NCBI RefSeq assembly: GCF_019753045.1 | Contig: NZ_JAIELN010000020.1 | Location: 62,001 to 126,000 of the forward strand | DNA: 64,000 bases | DNA from: Hyphomicrobium sp. | GTDB lineage: Bacteria > Pseudomonadota > Alphaproteobacteria > Rhizobiales > Hyphomicrobiaceae | Reading direction: 5' to 3' | In this document: positions 55,582 through 63,977 of the stretch, piece by piece | Position numbering within the stretch: the stretch's first letter is position 1 | How the letters are laid out: each line of letters starts with the position of its first letter | Notes under the pieces: model-generated | The model's input: only the letters and a program-made list of their open reading frames with translations | The model's database searches: none | Told to the model about the DNA's origin: nothing | Position numbers and translations under genes: made by a program

Positions 55582-56235
55582 ATGTCAGATAAAACACGTA
55601 AAAATCCTATTGCGCTGCTGGAGCCGGAACCTCTTGCGACGGGCTCGAATGCGCCAGGCGCGGCCGAGCACACACTCGAGCAGGCTATCGGTCATCAGGT
55701 TCGACACCACCGCAAGCACGCCGGATTGACGGTCGCGGAACTCGCCACTGCATCGCAGATATCTCCCGGCATGTTGTCGAAGATCGAAAACGGCCAGATT
55801 TCTCCGTCGCTCAGCACGTTGCAGATGCTGGCTTCTGCATTGAATATCCCGCTGACTGTGCTGTTTTCCTCGTTCGAACAGCGCCGCGATTGCTCTTACG
55901 TGAAGTCCGGCGAAGGCGTGGTGATACGCCGGCGCGGAACGAAGGTCGGGCATCAGTATCAGCTTCTCGGTCACTCGCTCGATGGCCCCGTCATCATCGA
56001 GCCGTATCTCATCACGCTGACGGATGATGCAGTTGCGTACACAGGCTTCCAACACGAAGGCGTAGAATTCATCTTTATGCTGACGGGTGAAGTCGAATAC
56101 GCTCACGCCGATCGCAGCTATCACCTGAGCCCAGGTGATGCGATCCTTTTCGATAGTGCTGCTCCGCATGGCCCGGCGCGGCTCGTGAAAACCCCGATGA
56201 CATACCTTTCCATCATCATTTATCCGCGCCCCTGA
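55582..56235 (+). CDS. XRE-cupin transcriptional regulator
   Basis: 217 residues. An N-terminal XRE helix-turn-helix at about 38-92 (GHQVRHHRKHAGLTVAELAT, SQISPGMLSKIENGQISPS) and a C-terminal cupin at about 140-215 (EYAHADRSYHLSPGDAILFD, APHGPARL). These regulators bind small carboxylates or amines in the cupin and control nearby catabolic genes. It sits between the mgd and mgs operons; the palindrome in the mgsA promoter is a candidate target. Confidence 0.88.
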   Translation: MSDKTRKNPIALLEPEPLATGSNAPGAAEHTLEQAIGHQVRHHRKHAGLTVAELATASQISPGMLSKIENGQISPSLSTLQMLASALNIPLTVLFSSFEQRRDCSYVKSGEGVVIRRRGTKVGHQYQLLGHSLDGPVIIEPYLITLTDDAVAYTGFQHEGVEFIFMLTGEVEYAHADRSYHLSPGDAILFDSAAPHGPARLVKTPMTYLSIIIYPRP

Positions 56236-56287
56236 TGCGCGCCTTCCGATCCCGCATTTCTTTTGAAGAAAACTTCTTTCTCCTGAG

Positions 56288-56316
56288 TTGACAATTTAAT
56301 GACGCGTCATTATGGT
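56288..56316 (+). promoter_or_regulatory. Promoter and operator of mgsABC
   Basis: TTGACA (56288-56293), 17-base spacer, TATGGT (56311-56316): a near-consensus housekeeping promoter 39 bases before the mgsA start. The spacer and first -10 bases contain a perfect 16-bp palindrome TAATGACGCGTCATTA (56297-56312). A dimeric regulator bound there would block polymerase; the XRE-cupin protein encoded just upstream is the first candidate. Confidence 0.7.
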
Positions 56317-56354
56317 CCAGATCCGTTCCTTCGTGGCCCGGTCTGGAGGCAATC

Positions 56355-57251
56355 ATGTGTGGCATCGTCGGACTATTTCTAAAGAACCCAAAAATGGAGC
56401 CACAGCTCGGCCAGCTACTTTCTGGCATGCTGTCGACGATGTGCGAGCGAGGGCCGGACTCGGCCGGGTTCGCCGTCTATGGCTCCGGTACTGAAGGTCG
56501 ATCGAAAATCACGCTGCAGTCCGCGACTGCTGCGGAAGACTTCGCGAAGCTCAATGCATCTCTCGCGAAGGACAAGAAATTGGACGCGAAGCTCACCACG
56601 AAGGACACGCACGCCGTTCTCAGCGTTCCGTCGGATAAGCTTGATGCCGTCCGCGCACTGCTGAGCTCAGACTTCCCGTCGATCCGCATCATGGCGACCG
56701 GCGAGAATATCGAAATCTATAAGGAAGTCGGCTACCCGACAGAGGTCGCCAAGCGCTTCGACTTCGCTCACATGTCGGGCACGCATGCGATCGGCCACAC
56801 GCGCATGGCCACCGAGTCAGCTGTGACGACGCTCGGCGCGCATCCCTTCTCGACCGGCGCGGACGAGTGCCTCGTGCACAACGGCTCGCTTTCGAACCAC
56901 AACAGCCTGCGCCGCGAACTCATTCGCGACGGCATGAAGTTCAATACAGAGAACGACACCGAAGTCGCTGCTTCATATCTCACGTGGCGCATGAAGCAGG
57001 GCATGAACCTCGGCGAGGCGCTCGAGAAGAGCCTCGACGATCTCGACGGCTTCTTCAATTTCGTCGTAGGCACGAAGGAAGGGTTCGGCGTCGTACGCGA
57101 TCCAATCGCGTGCAAACCAGCAGTCATGGCGGAAACCGACGACTACGTCGCATTCGGTTCCGAATATCGCGCACTCGCAGGCTTGCCTGGAATTGATAAG
57201 GCGAAAGTCTGGGAGCCGGAACCGTCAACCGTCTACTTCTGGCAACGCTGA
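56355..57251 (+). CDS. mgsA: N-methylglutamate synthase subunit A (amidotransferase)
   Basis: 298 residues. A class II glutamine amidotransferase domain with nucleophile Cys2 (MCGIVGLFLK), ERGPDSAGFA, a middle HTRMATESAVT and a VHNGSLSNH stretch. In MgsABC it should handle the amide donor, matching the N-terminal part of GltB. Strong promoter upstream. Its stop shares a base with an ATG at 57251, but mgsB probably starts at 57275. Confidence 0.92.
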   Translation: MCGIVGLFLKNPKMEPQLGQLLSGMLSTMCERGPDSAGFAVYGSGTEGRSKITLQSATAAEDFAKLNASLAKDKKLDAKLTTKDTHAVLSVPSDKLDAVRALLSSDFPSIRIMATGENIEIYKEVGYPTEVAKRFDFAHMSGTHAIGHTRMATESAVTTLGAHPFSTGADECLVHNGSLSNHNSLRRELIRDGMKFNTENDTEVAASYLTWRMKQGMNLGEALEKSLDDLDGFFNFVVGTKEGFGVVRDPIACKPAVMAETDDYVAFGSEYRALAGLPGIDKAKVWEPEPSTVYFWQR

Positions 57252-57274
57252 TGCAGCAGCTTATTGGGGAACTT

Positions 57275-57961
57275 ATGCGTACGATTGATCTGGCACAAAG
57301 CCCGTTGCGCGAACTTAACGAAGAACTGCATCGGCAGACCGATGGCTCCAACGAAGCTCAGTGGGAAATTCTCAATCCACGCGGCGGACATGCCATCGCT
57401 GTTGGCCTCGATGCTCCCATCAATGTCGATGTCCGCGGTAGCGTCGGATATTATTGTGCGGGGATGAACAAGAAGGCGACTGTCACCGTACACGGCTCGG
57501 CCGGTCCGGGGGTTGCCGAAAACATGATGTCGGGTCGCGTCGTTATTAAGGGCGATGCGAGCCAATACGCTGGGGCCACCGGCCGCGGCGGTCTCCTTGT
57601 CATCGAAGGCAACGCGTCCTCGCGGTGCGGCATTTCGATGAAGGGCATCGATATCGTCGTTAAGGGCAATATCGGTCACATGTCTGCCTTTATGGCCCAA
57701 TCAGGTCATCTGGTCGTTCTTGGCGATGCTGGCGACGCTCTCGGAGATTCGATCTACGAAGCGAAACTCTTCGTTCGCGGCAAGGTGAAAAGCCTTGGCG
57801 CCGACTGCATCGAGAAAGAGATGCGGCCCGAGCATCAGGAAGCGCTCACGAACCTGCTCAAGAATGCCGGAATCAAGGACGCCAAAGCTTCGGAGTTCCG
57901 GAGATACGGCTCTGCGCGCAAGCTCTATAACTTCAACATCGACAACGCGGATGCATACTGA
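57275..57961 (+). CDS. mgsB: N-methylglutamate synthase subunit B (GXGXG)
   Basis: 228 residues from ATG 57275 (GGGGA 5 bases upstream); an ATG at 57251 has no such site. The GXGXG beta-helix fold of the GltB C-terminus: repeated VKGNIGHMSAFMAQSGHLVVLGD-like turns with Gly every few residues (GSAGPGVAENMMSGRVVIKGD in parts). It is a structural partner of the synthase; stop overlaps mgsC (TGATG). Confidence 0.9.
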   Translation: MRTIDLAQSPLRELNEELHRQTDGSNEAQWEILNPRGGHAIAVGLDAPINVDVRGSVGYYCAGMNKKATVTVHGSAGPGVAENMMSGRVVIKGDASQYAGATGRGGLLVIEGNASSRCGISMKGIDIVVKGNIGHMSAFMAQSGHLVVLGDAGDALGDSIYEAKLFVRGKVKSLGADCIEKEMRPEHQEALTNLLKNAGIKDAKASEFRRYGSARKLYNFNIDNADAY

Positions 57962-59298
57962 TGTCGCCGAAAATCCCGCTTACAACGCCACGTCCCTCGG
58001 CCACATTCGATGACTACACGCTGTCGGAAATCCGGCGCGCAGCATCGACTGGCATCTACGATATCCGCGGAGGCGGCGCCAAGCGCCGTGTACCGCACTT
58101 CGACGATCTTCTTTTTCTCGGCGCCTCCGTATCGCGCTATCCTCTCGAAGGCTATCGCGAGCGCTGCAGCACGAGCGTGACGCTCGGAACGCGGTTCGCC
58201 AAGAAGCCGATCGAGCTCAAAATTCCGATCACGATTGCAGGCATGAGCTTCGGCGCACTGTCGGCAAACGCGAAGGAAGCGCTTGGCCGTGGCGCGTCGA
58301 TCGCCGGCACTTCTACGACGACAGGCGACGGCGGCATGACGCCGGAAGAGCGCGGCCAGTCGAAGACACTTGTCTATCAATACCTGCCGTCTCGTTATGG
58401 CATGAATCCTGACGATCTGCGTAAAGCGGATGCGATCGAAGTCGTCGTCGGTCAGGGCGCCAAGCCAGGCGGCGGCGGCATGCTGCTCGGTCAGAAGATT
58501 TCGGATCGCGTTGCCGAGATGCGCAACCTGCCGAAGGGCATCGACCAGCGCTCAGCTTGTCGCCATCCCGATTGGACGGGTCCGGACGATCTTGAAATCA
58601 AGATCCTGGAAATCCGTGAAATCACCGACTGGCAAAAGCCAATCTATGTGAAGGTCGGCGGTACGCGTCCCTACTATGACATTGCCCTTGCCGTTAAAGC
58701 AGGCGCCGACGTCATCGTTCTCGATGGCATGCAGGGCGGCACCGCCGCCACGCAGGAAGTCTTTATCGAGAACGTCGGCCTGCCGACACTCGCTTGCATC
58801 CGGCCGGCCGTTCAGGCCCTGCAGGATCTTGGCATGCACCGCAAGGTTCAGCTCATCGTGTCGGGCGGTATTCGCAACGGTGCCGACGTTGCCAAGGCCC
58901 TGGCGCTTGGCGCTGACGCCGTCGCGATCGGTATGGCCGCGCTCGTTGCTCTGGGCGACAACGATCCAGCACTCGATGCTGAATACGCGAAGCTCGGCAC
59001 CAGAGCCGGCTGCTACGATGATTGGCACGAGGGCCGCGATCCGGCGGGCATCACAACCCAGGATCCCGAACTCTCGAAGCGCCTCGACCCTGTACGGGCC
59101 GGACGCCGTCTTGCCAATTACCTGAAGGTTATGACGCTCGAGGTGCAGACCATCGCTCGCGCGGCAGGACACAACAACATCCACAATCTCGAACCGGAAG
59201 ACCTCTGTGCGTTGACGCTGGAAGCGGCAGCTATGGCTCGCGTACCCCTTGCTGGAACGTCATGGATTCCTGGAGTGAACGGATCGGGCGGCTTATAA
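57961..59298 (+). CDS. mgsC: N-methylglutamate synthase subunit C (FMN domain)
   Basis: 445 residues matching the FMN-binding glutamate synthase domain: GMSFGALSANAKEALGRGAS, GDGGMTPEERGQ, GQGAKPGGGGMLLGQKI and VIVLDGMQGGTAATQE. The [3Fe-4S] Cys pattern C-x5-C-x4-C of GltB is here Cys351-Glu357-Ala362 (GCYDDWHEGRDPAG), so the cluster is probably absent. It should catalyse NMG formation with FMN. A terminator-like hairpin overlaps the stop. Confidence 0.93.
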   Translation: MSPKIPLTTPRPSATFDDYTLSEIRRAASTGIYDIRGGGAKRRVPHFDDLLFLGASVSRYPLEGYRERCSTSVTLGTRFAKKPIELKIPITIAGMSFGALSANAKEALGRGASIAGTSTTTGDGGMTPEERGQSKTLVYQYLPSRYGMNPDDLRKADAIEVVVGQGAKPGGGGMLLGQKISDRVAEMRNLPKGIDQRSACRHPDWTGPDDLEIKILEIREITDWQKPIYVKVGGTRPYYDIALAVKAGADVIVLDGMQGGTAATQEVFIENVGLPTLACIRPAVQALQDLGMHRKVQLIVSGGIRNGADVAKALALGADAVAIGMAALVALGDNDPALDAEYAKLGTRAGCYDDWHEGRDPAGITTQDPELSKRLDPVRAGRRLANYLKVMTLEVQTIARAAGHNNIHNLEPEDLCALTLEAAAMARVPLAGTSWIPGVNGSGGL

Positions 59299-59313
59299 GC
59301 TGCCCCTTTTTTT
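59287..59313 (+). terminator. Intrinsic terminator overlapping the mgsC stop
   Basis: Stem GGCGGC (59287-59292) and GCTGCC (59299-59304), five pairs plus a G-U, around the TTATAA loop that contains the stop codon, followed by CC and seven T (59307-59313). It should stop or weaken read-through from mgsABC into gmaS. Confidence 0.65.
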
Positions 59314-59339
59314 GGCCTTCGCTCGGGTAACGATAAAAT
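59312..59339 (+). promoter_or_regulatory. Possible gmaS promoter
   Basis: TTGGCC (59312-59317), 16-base spacer, TAAAAT (59334-59339), 45 bases before the gmaS start, directly behind the terminator. The -10 is good and the -35 weak. The upstream AT-rich stretch and the terminator make a separate gmaS transcript plausible. Confidence 0.4.
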
Positions 59340-59384
59340 AAAAAACGCACGAATTAAACAAATCTAGTGTCGAGGAAAGACCCC

Positions 59385-60692
59385 ATGGCTCAAGACTTAG
59401 CCCAGCTCGCAAAAGAGCGCGGCATTCGCTACTTCATGATCTCGTATACGGACCTTTTCGGTTCGCAGCGCGCCAAGCTCGTTCCTTCGTCGGCGATCGC
59501 CGACATGCAGAAGGACGGTGCAGGCTTCGCTGGCTTCGCGACTTGGTTCGACATGACGCCTGCACACCCCGATCTCTTCGGTCTGCCGGACGCATCGTCA
59601 GTTATTCAGCTGCCGTGGCGGAAGGAAGTTGCATGGGTCGCCGCCGATTGCGTGATGGAAGACAAGCATGTTGCGCAGGCGCCCCGCGTTGTTCTGAAGA
59701 AGGTCGCGGCAGAGGCAGCGGAACTTGGCCTCTACGTGAAGACCGGTGTCGAGTGCGAGTTCTTCCTGACCACTCCGGATGGAAACGAGATATCCGATAA
59801 CAAAGATACCGCTGCGAAGCCCTGCTACGATCAGCAGGCCTTGATGCGCCGCTACGACGTTATCGCAGAAATTTGCGATTACATGCTCGAACTCGGCTGG
59901 GGTCCGTACCAGAACGACCACGAGGACGCGAACGGCCAGTGGGAAATGAACTGGAACTTCGACGATGCTCTGCTCACCGCGGACAGGCATTCGTTCTTCA
60001 AATTCATGACGCGCTCGATCGCTGAAAAGCATGGCTTGCGCGCGACGTTCATGCCGAAGCCGTTCCCGAACCTCACCGGCAATGGCTGCCACGCCCACAT
60101 CTCCGTCTGGGACAAGGACGGCAAGACCAACATGTTCTACGACGGGCATGACGAAATGGGCCTGTCGCAACAGGGCTACAACTTCCTCGGCGGCATCATG
60201 AAACATGCCGAGGCTCTTGCTGCGATTACCAACCCGACGGTCAACTCGTATAAGCGCATCAATGCACCGCGCACTACATCGGGCGCGACGTGGTCACCGA
60301 ACTCGGTCACGTGGACTGGCAACAACCGCACGCACATGGTTCGCGTGCCGGGCAAGGGCCGCTTCGAGTTGCGCCTGCCGGACGGCGCCGCAAATCCCTA
60401 TCTGATGCAAGCTGTGATCATTGCCGCCGGCCTCGATGGCATTCGTTCGAAGGCGCATCCCGGCAAGCGGTACGACATCGATATGTACCAGGAAGGGCAT
60501 TTGGTGACTGACGCGCCGCGCCTGCCGCTGAACCTACTCGACGCGATCCGCGCCTTCGATAAGGACGCTTCGCTCAAGGCCGCTCTCGGTGACGAGTTCT
60601 CTGCGGCTTACATCAAGCTTAAGATGAAAGACTGGAATTCCTTCGCCTCACACTTCACGCAGTGGGAGAAGGACCACACGATGGATTGCTAA
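59385..60692 (+). CDS. gmaS: Gamma-glutamylmethylamide synthetase
   Basis: 435 residues from ATG 59385 with GAGGAAAG just upstream. Glutamine-synthetase fold: CEFFLTTPDG, QWEMNWNFDDALLTADRHSF, NGCHAHISVWD, GTxRI-type NSYKRINAPRTTSGATWSPN and RFELRLPDGAANPYLM. It makes gamma-glutamylmethylamide from methylamine, glutamate and ATP, the first step of the NMG pathway. Close to GlnA in fold; its place beside mgsABC makes GmaS the better call. A strong terminator follows. Confidence 0.92.
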   Translation: MAQDLAQLAKERGIRYFMISYTDLFGSQRAKLVPSSAIADMQKDGAGFAGFATWFDMTPAHPDLFGLPDASSVIQLPWRKEVAWVAADCVMEDKHVAQAPRVVLKKVAAEAAELGLYVKTGVECEFFLTTPDGNEISDNKDTAAKPCYDQQALMRRYDVIAEICDYMLELGWGPYQNDHEDANGQWEMNWNFDDALLTADRHSFFKFMTRSIAEKHGLRATFMPKPFPNLTGNGCHAHISVWDKDGKTNMFYDGHDEMGLSQQGYNFLGGIMKHAEALAAITNPTVNSYKRINAPRTTSGATWSPNSVTWTGNNRTHMVRVPGKGRFELRLPDGAANPYLMQAVIIAAGLDGIRSKAHPGKRYDIDMYQEGHLVTDAPRLPLNLLDAIRAFDKDASLKAALGDEFSAAYIKLKMKDWNSFASHFTQWEKDHTMDC

Positions 60693-60723
60693 TTACCGTT
60701 CGTGTTCCTCCACGAGCAACTAC

Positions 60724-60753
60724 CCCCGGCTGCCGCTTTGGCCGGGGTTTTTT
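60724..60753 (+). terminator. Intrinsic terminator of gmaS
   Basis: Stem CCCCGGC (60724-60730) / GCCGGGG (60741-60747), 10-base loop, then six T (60748-60753). Classic rho-independent terminator 32 bases past the gmaS stop, separating it from the convergent hrpB gene. Confidence 0.85.
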
Positions 60754-60789
60754 CTTGCCTGCGTCGCGGCCTCGGCTAGAAATCGCCCC

Positions 60790-63258
60790 TCACGTACCTC
60801 GGGGCTTGGCTCGCGCCGTCGGCATCGCGTTCGCAGGATCCTCAGGCCAAACGTGCTTGGGATATTGGCCGCGCATGTCGGCTCTCACCGCTTTCCATGA
60901 ACCCGCCCAGAAGCCCGGCAGATCCCGCGTGATTTGAATGGGGCGATGCGCGGGCGATAGCAAATGCAGCGTCAGCGGCAGGCGGCCGCGCGCGATGGCG
61001 GGATGGTTCTTCAATCCGAAGAGTTCCTGCACGCGAATATGAAGCGCGGGCGCGTCCGCTACATCGTAGTCCAGCGCGAAGTTGTTTCCGGTCGGCGCCG
61101 CAAAATGCGTTGGGGCCTCTGCATCGAGGCGTAAGCGCATCTGACGGGGAAGCATGGAGCCGAGCGCGCTCTCCAGAATATCGGCGTTGATCTCGGAGAC
61201 CCGTGACTTACCCGCTAAAAACGGGGTCAGCCATTCATCTACGGTCGCAGTCAGCGCAGCGTCCGACAGATCCGGCCACGTATCGTCACCTTTACGCAAA
61301 AACGCGACGCGGCTGCGAAGCTGAAGCTGCGTTTTCGTCCACGGCAAAGCTTCCGCTCCGAGATCCGCTACGCCTCGGGCAAGCGTGGCGGAGACGTCCT
61401 CGTCAGGTCGAAGCGAGCGCGGCTCGCTGCTCAGTGCGATGGCGCCAAGGCGGCGGGTACGGCGCGCGCGCACGGCGCGTGCTTCCTTGTCGAACAGGAC
61501 TTCGTCGCTCGTTTCTATCCGATCGGCGGCGAATGTTTCGATCTCCGCTTCATCCGTCGCGACAGCAAGCATGATCCGCGTCGCGGCCGCTCGCCCCTGC
61601 AGTTCGGCAACGACAAGATATGGCGCGGATGCCAAATGGTGGCTGTCGTCGACAATGCCAGCCCTGCCGTTCGCGAGCAGAAAGCTGCCGCGCTTTCCCC
61701 GGTTCTTTGCGATGCGCTCAGGATACGCCAAGGCGAGAAGTGCGGCGGGCGAGATCGCTATTGATTTGCCTGCGTCCTTGTTTGATGTCCGCGCCCATTG
61801 TCGGGACAGCGCGCGCATGCTCTCGGCCCGTTGCGACCGGTCGCGGCGGAAATTTTCGAGGCGAACCGCGAGATCGAGATCGTTGCCGCCGATGCCACGC
61901 TCGACGAGGATCGCTGCGAGATCTGCAGCAGTCAGCGCATTGCCGCTCTCGCCGGCCTTCAGCACCATACGCGCCAAGCGGGGCGGAAGCGGCAGCGCCC
62001 GGAGCCGCTTGCCTTCATCGGTGATGCGGCCATCGCGGTCGAGCGCATCGACAGCCTGAAGGCCGGAACGGGCGGCGGCAAGCGCGCCTTCTGCCGGAGG
62101 ATCAAGCCATGGCAAAGATCGCGGGTCGCTCGCACCCCACTCCGCGCAATCGAGCATCAGGCCGGAAAGATCAGCGGACCGGATTTCAGGTTCGGCGAAC
62201 GGTACGAGGCCTTGCGTTTCAGGCTCGTCCCACAACCGATAGCAAACGCCGGGCGCCGTTCGTCCCGCACGCCCGCGCCGCTGATCAGCAGACGCGCGAG
62301 AGACGCGCACGGTCTCGAGCCGCGTTATGCCGACATCGGGCTCAAAGCGCGGTACGCGCGCGACACCGCTATCGACGACCACACGGACGCCTTCGATAGT
62401 AATCGACGTTTCCGCAATCGACGTTGCGAGGACGACTTTCCGTCGCCCGTTTTTCGCCGGCGCTATGGCGCGATCCTGCGTTGACGGGTCGAGCCCGCCG
62501 TAAAGCGGAACGACGTCTACGTCGGGCGGCAATGTGCGCGCACTCAAGCGTTCCGCTACGCGCGTAATCTCGCCTTGGCCGGGAAGGAATACGAGGATGG
62601 AGCCTCCGTCCGTTGCGATCGCGCGTTGCACGGCATCGGCAACGTCATCCTCGATGCGCTGTGCGCGGCGGGGGAAGTGGCGGGTTTCAACGGGAAATGC
62701 CCGGCCTTCGCTTCTGACGTTCGGAGCATCGCCGAGGAGCTTCGCGACGTTCGCGGCTTCGAGCGTTGCGGACATAACCAGGATTTTGAGATCGGGGCGA
62801 AAGCCCGAACGCGCGTCGAGCGCCAAGGCAAGTCCGAGGTCAGCGTCGAGCGAGCGCTCGTGGAACTCATCGAACAGCACCGCGGCGACTCCCGAAAGCT
62901 CGGGATCGTCGAGGATCATGCGCGTGAACACGCCTTCCGTCACGACTTCGACCGCGACGCCGGGGCCTGTCTTGGAATTGAGACGCGCGCGCAATCCGAT
63001 TTTGTCACCGAGGCGGCTGCCGATGTTCGCGGCCATCCGCTCGGCTGCGGCCCGGGCCGCAATGCGGCGCGGTTCGAGAACGAGAATTTTGCCGTTGCCC
63101 CGCCAGGGCTCATCGAGAAGGGCGAGGGGCACGCGCGTCGTTTTTCCGGCGCCGGGCGGCGCCACGAGGACGGCCGCGCCACTCGATCGAAGCGCTGCCT
63201 GGATATCGGCGAGCACGTCATCGATCGGCAGTGGTTCGGAAAATTTGGTTTGGGTCAT
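60790..63258 (-). CDS. hrpB: ATP-dependent helicase HrpB
   Basis: 822 residues from ATG 63258 (GGCGGG site); TTG 63294 is less likely. DExH helicase with Walker A APPGAGKTTRVPLALL, DEFH (VLFDEFHERSLDADLGL), MSATLEA, and helicase C motifs DQRRGRAGRTAPGVCYRLW. HrpB family C-terminal domain ends the protein. It probably acts on RNA; exact role is unclear in most bacteria. Unlinked to the neighbouring methylamine genes. Confidence 0.93.
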   Translation of the reverse strand: MTQTKFSEPLPIDDVLADIQAALRSSGAAVLVAPPGAGKTTRVPLALLDEPWRGNGKILVLEPRRIAARAAAERMAANIGSRLGDKIGLRARLNSKTGPGVAVEVVTEGVFTRMILDDPELSGVAAVLFDEFHERSLDADLGLALALDARSGFRPDLKILVMSATLEAANVAKLLGDAPNVRSEGRAFPVETRHFPRRAQRIEDDVADAVQRAIATDGGSILVFLPGQGEITRVAERLSARTLPPDVDVVPLYGGLDPSTQDRAIAPAKNGRRKVVLATSIAETSITIEGVRVVVDSGVARVPRFEPDVGITRLETVRVSRASADQRRGRAGRTAPGVCYRLWDEPETQGLVPFAEPEIRSADLSGLMLDCAEWGASDPRSLPWLDPPAEGALAAARSGLQAVDALDRDGRITDEGKRLRALPLPPRLARMVLKAGESGNALTAADLAAILVERGIGGNDLDLAVRLENFRRDRSQRAESMRALSRQWARTSNKDAGKSIAISPAALLALAYPERIAKNRGKRGSFLLANGRAGIVDDSHHLASAPYLVVAELQGRAAATRIMLAVATDEAEIETFAADRIETSDEVLFDKEARAVRARRTRRLGAIALSSEPRSLRPDEDVSATLARGVADLGAEALPWTKTQLQLRSRVAFLRKGDDTWPDLSDAALTATVDEWLTPFLAGKSRVSEINADILESALGSMLPRQMRLRLDAEAPTHFAAPTGNNFALDYDVADAPALHIRVQELFGLKNHPAIARGRLPLTLHLLSPAHRPIQITRDLPGFWAGSWKAVRADMRGQYPKHVWPEDPANAMPTARAKPRGT

Positions 63259-63302
63259 AACCCGCCGAAATACGCTCGCGGCCTGCGAATTCAAGCGGCG
63301 TC

Positions 63303-63977
63303 TTAGGCCTCGAGCCTGGTCGCCGACCTTATGGCGTTGATGTTGGCGCGATAGCTGGCTTCGCTTCCGCCTTTGAAAACGGCCGAGCCTGCGACCAGGA
63401 CGTTAGCGCCCGCCTCGACGACTTGCCGCGCCGTCTCTGGCGTGACGCCGCCGTCGACCTCGATGTCGATCGGGCGTGCACCGACCATCGCCTTGATGCG
63501 GCGAATTTTTTCGACGACCGCGGGGATGAACGATTGGCCGCCAAAGCCAGGGTTGACGCTCATCACCAGGATCAGATCAAGACGATCGAGAACGTATTCG
63601 ATCACATTCTCGGGCGTACCCGGATTGAGCGATACGCCGGCCTTCTTGCCGAGTGCTCGTATGGCCTGCAGCGAACGATCCAAATGCGGCCCCGCTTCAG
63701 CGTGGACCGTGATGATATCGGCCCCGGCCGCGGCAAAGTCCGCCAGATAGGGGTCGGCCGGTGCTATCATCAGATGCACGTCGAAGATTTTCTTCGATGC
63801 GCCGCGGACGGCTTTTATGACCGGCGCGCCATACGTAATGTTCGGCACGAAATGCCCATCCATCACGTCGCAATGAATCCAATCGGCGCCCGCCGCGTCG
63901 ACGGCGCGAATTTCGTCGCCGAGCTTGCTGAAGTCGGCCGAGAGAATGGACGGGGCGATCAAGAGAGGGCGAGTCAC
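63303..63977 (-). CDS. rpe: Ribulose-phosphate 3-epimerase
   Basis: 224 residues from GTG 63977 with AGG 7 bases upstream. Interconverts ribulose-5-phosphate and xylulose-5-phosphate. Conserved blocks [35 protein letters not shown] with metal-binding His and Asp, [12 protein letters not shown] and [15 protein letters not shown] are intact. It lies 44 bases upstream of hrpB on the same strand. Confidence 0.97.
   Translation of the reverse strand: MTRPLLIAPSILSADFSKLGDEIRAVDAAGADWIHCDVMDGHFVPNITYGAPVIKAVRGASKKIFDVHLMIAPADPYLADFAAAGADIITVHAEAGPHLDRSLQAIRALGKKAGVSLNPGTPENVIEYVLDRLDLILVMSVNPGFGGQSFIPAVVEKIRRIKAMVGARPIDIEVDGGVTPETARQVVEAGANVLVAGSAVFKGGSEASYRANINAIRSATRLEA

Noticed and set aside
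59385-60692. Assimilatory glutamine synthetase
   Set aside because: The fold is the same, but linkage to the synthase genes and the different sequence around the substrate site favour GmaS; confirmation needs a tree with GlnA and GmaS references.
62575-63306. 243-codon open frame opposite hrpB
   Set aside because: Antisense to the conserved helicase motor; composition typical of shadows.
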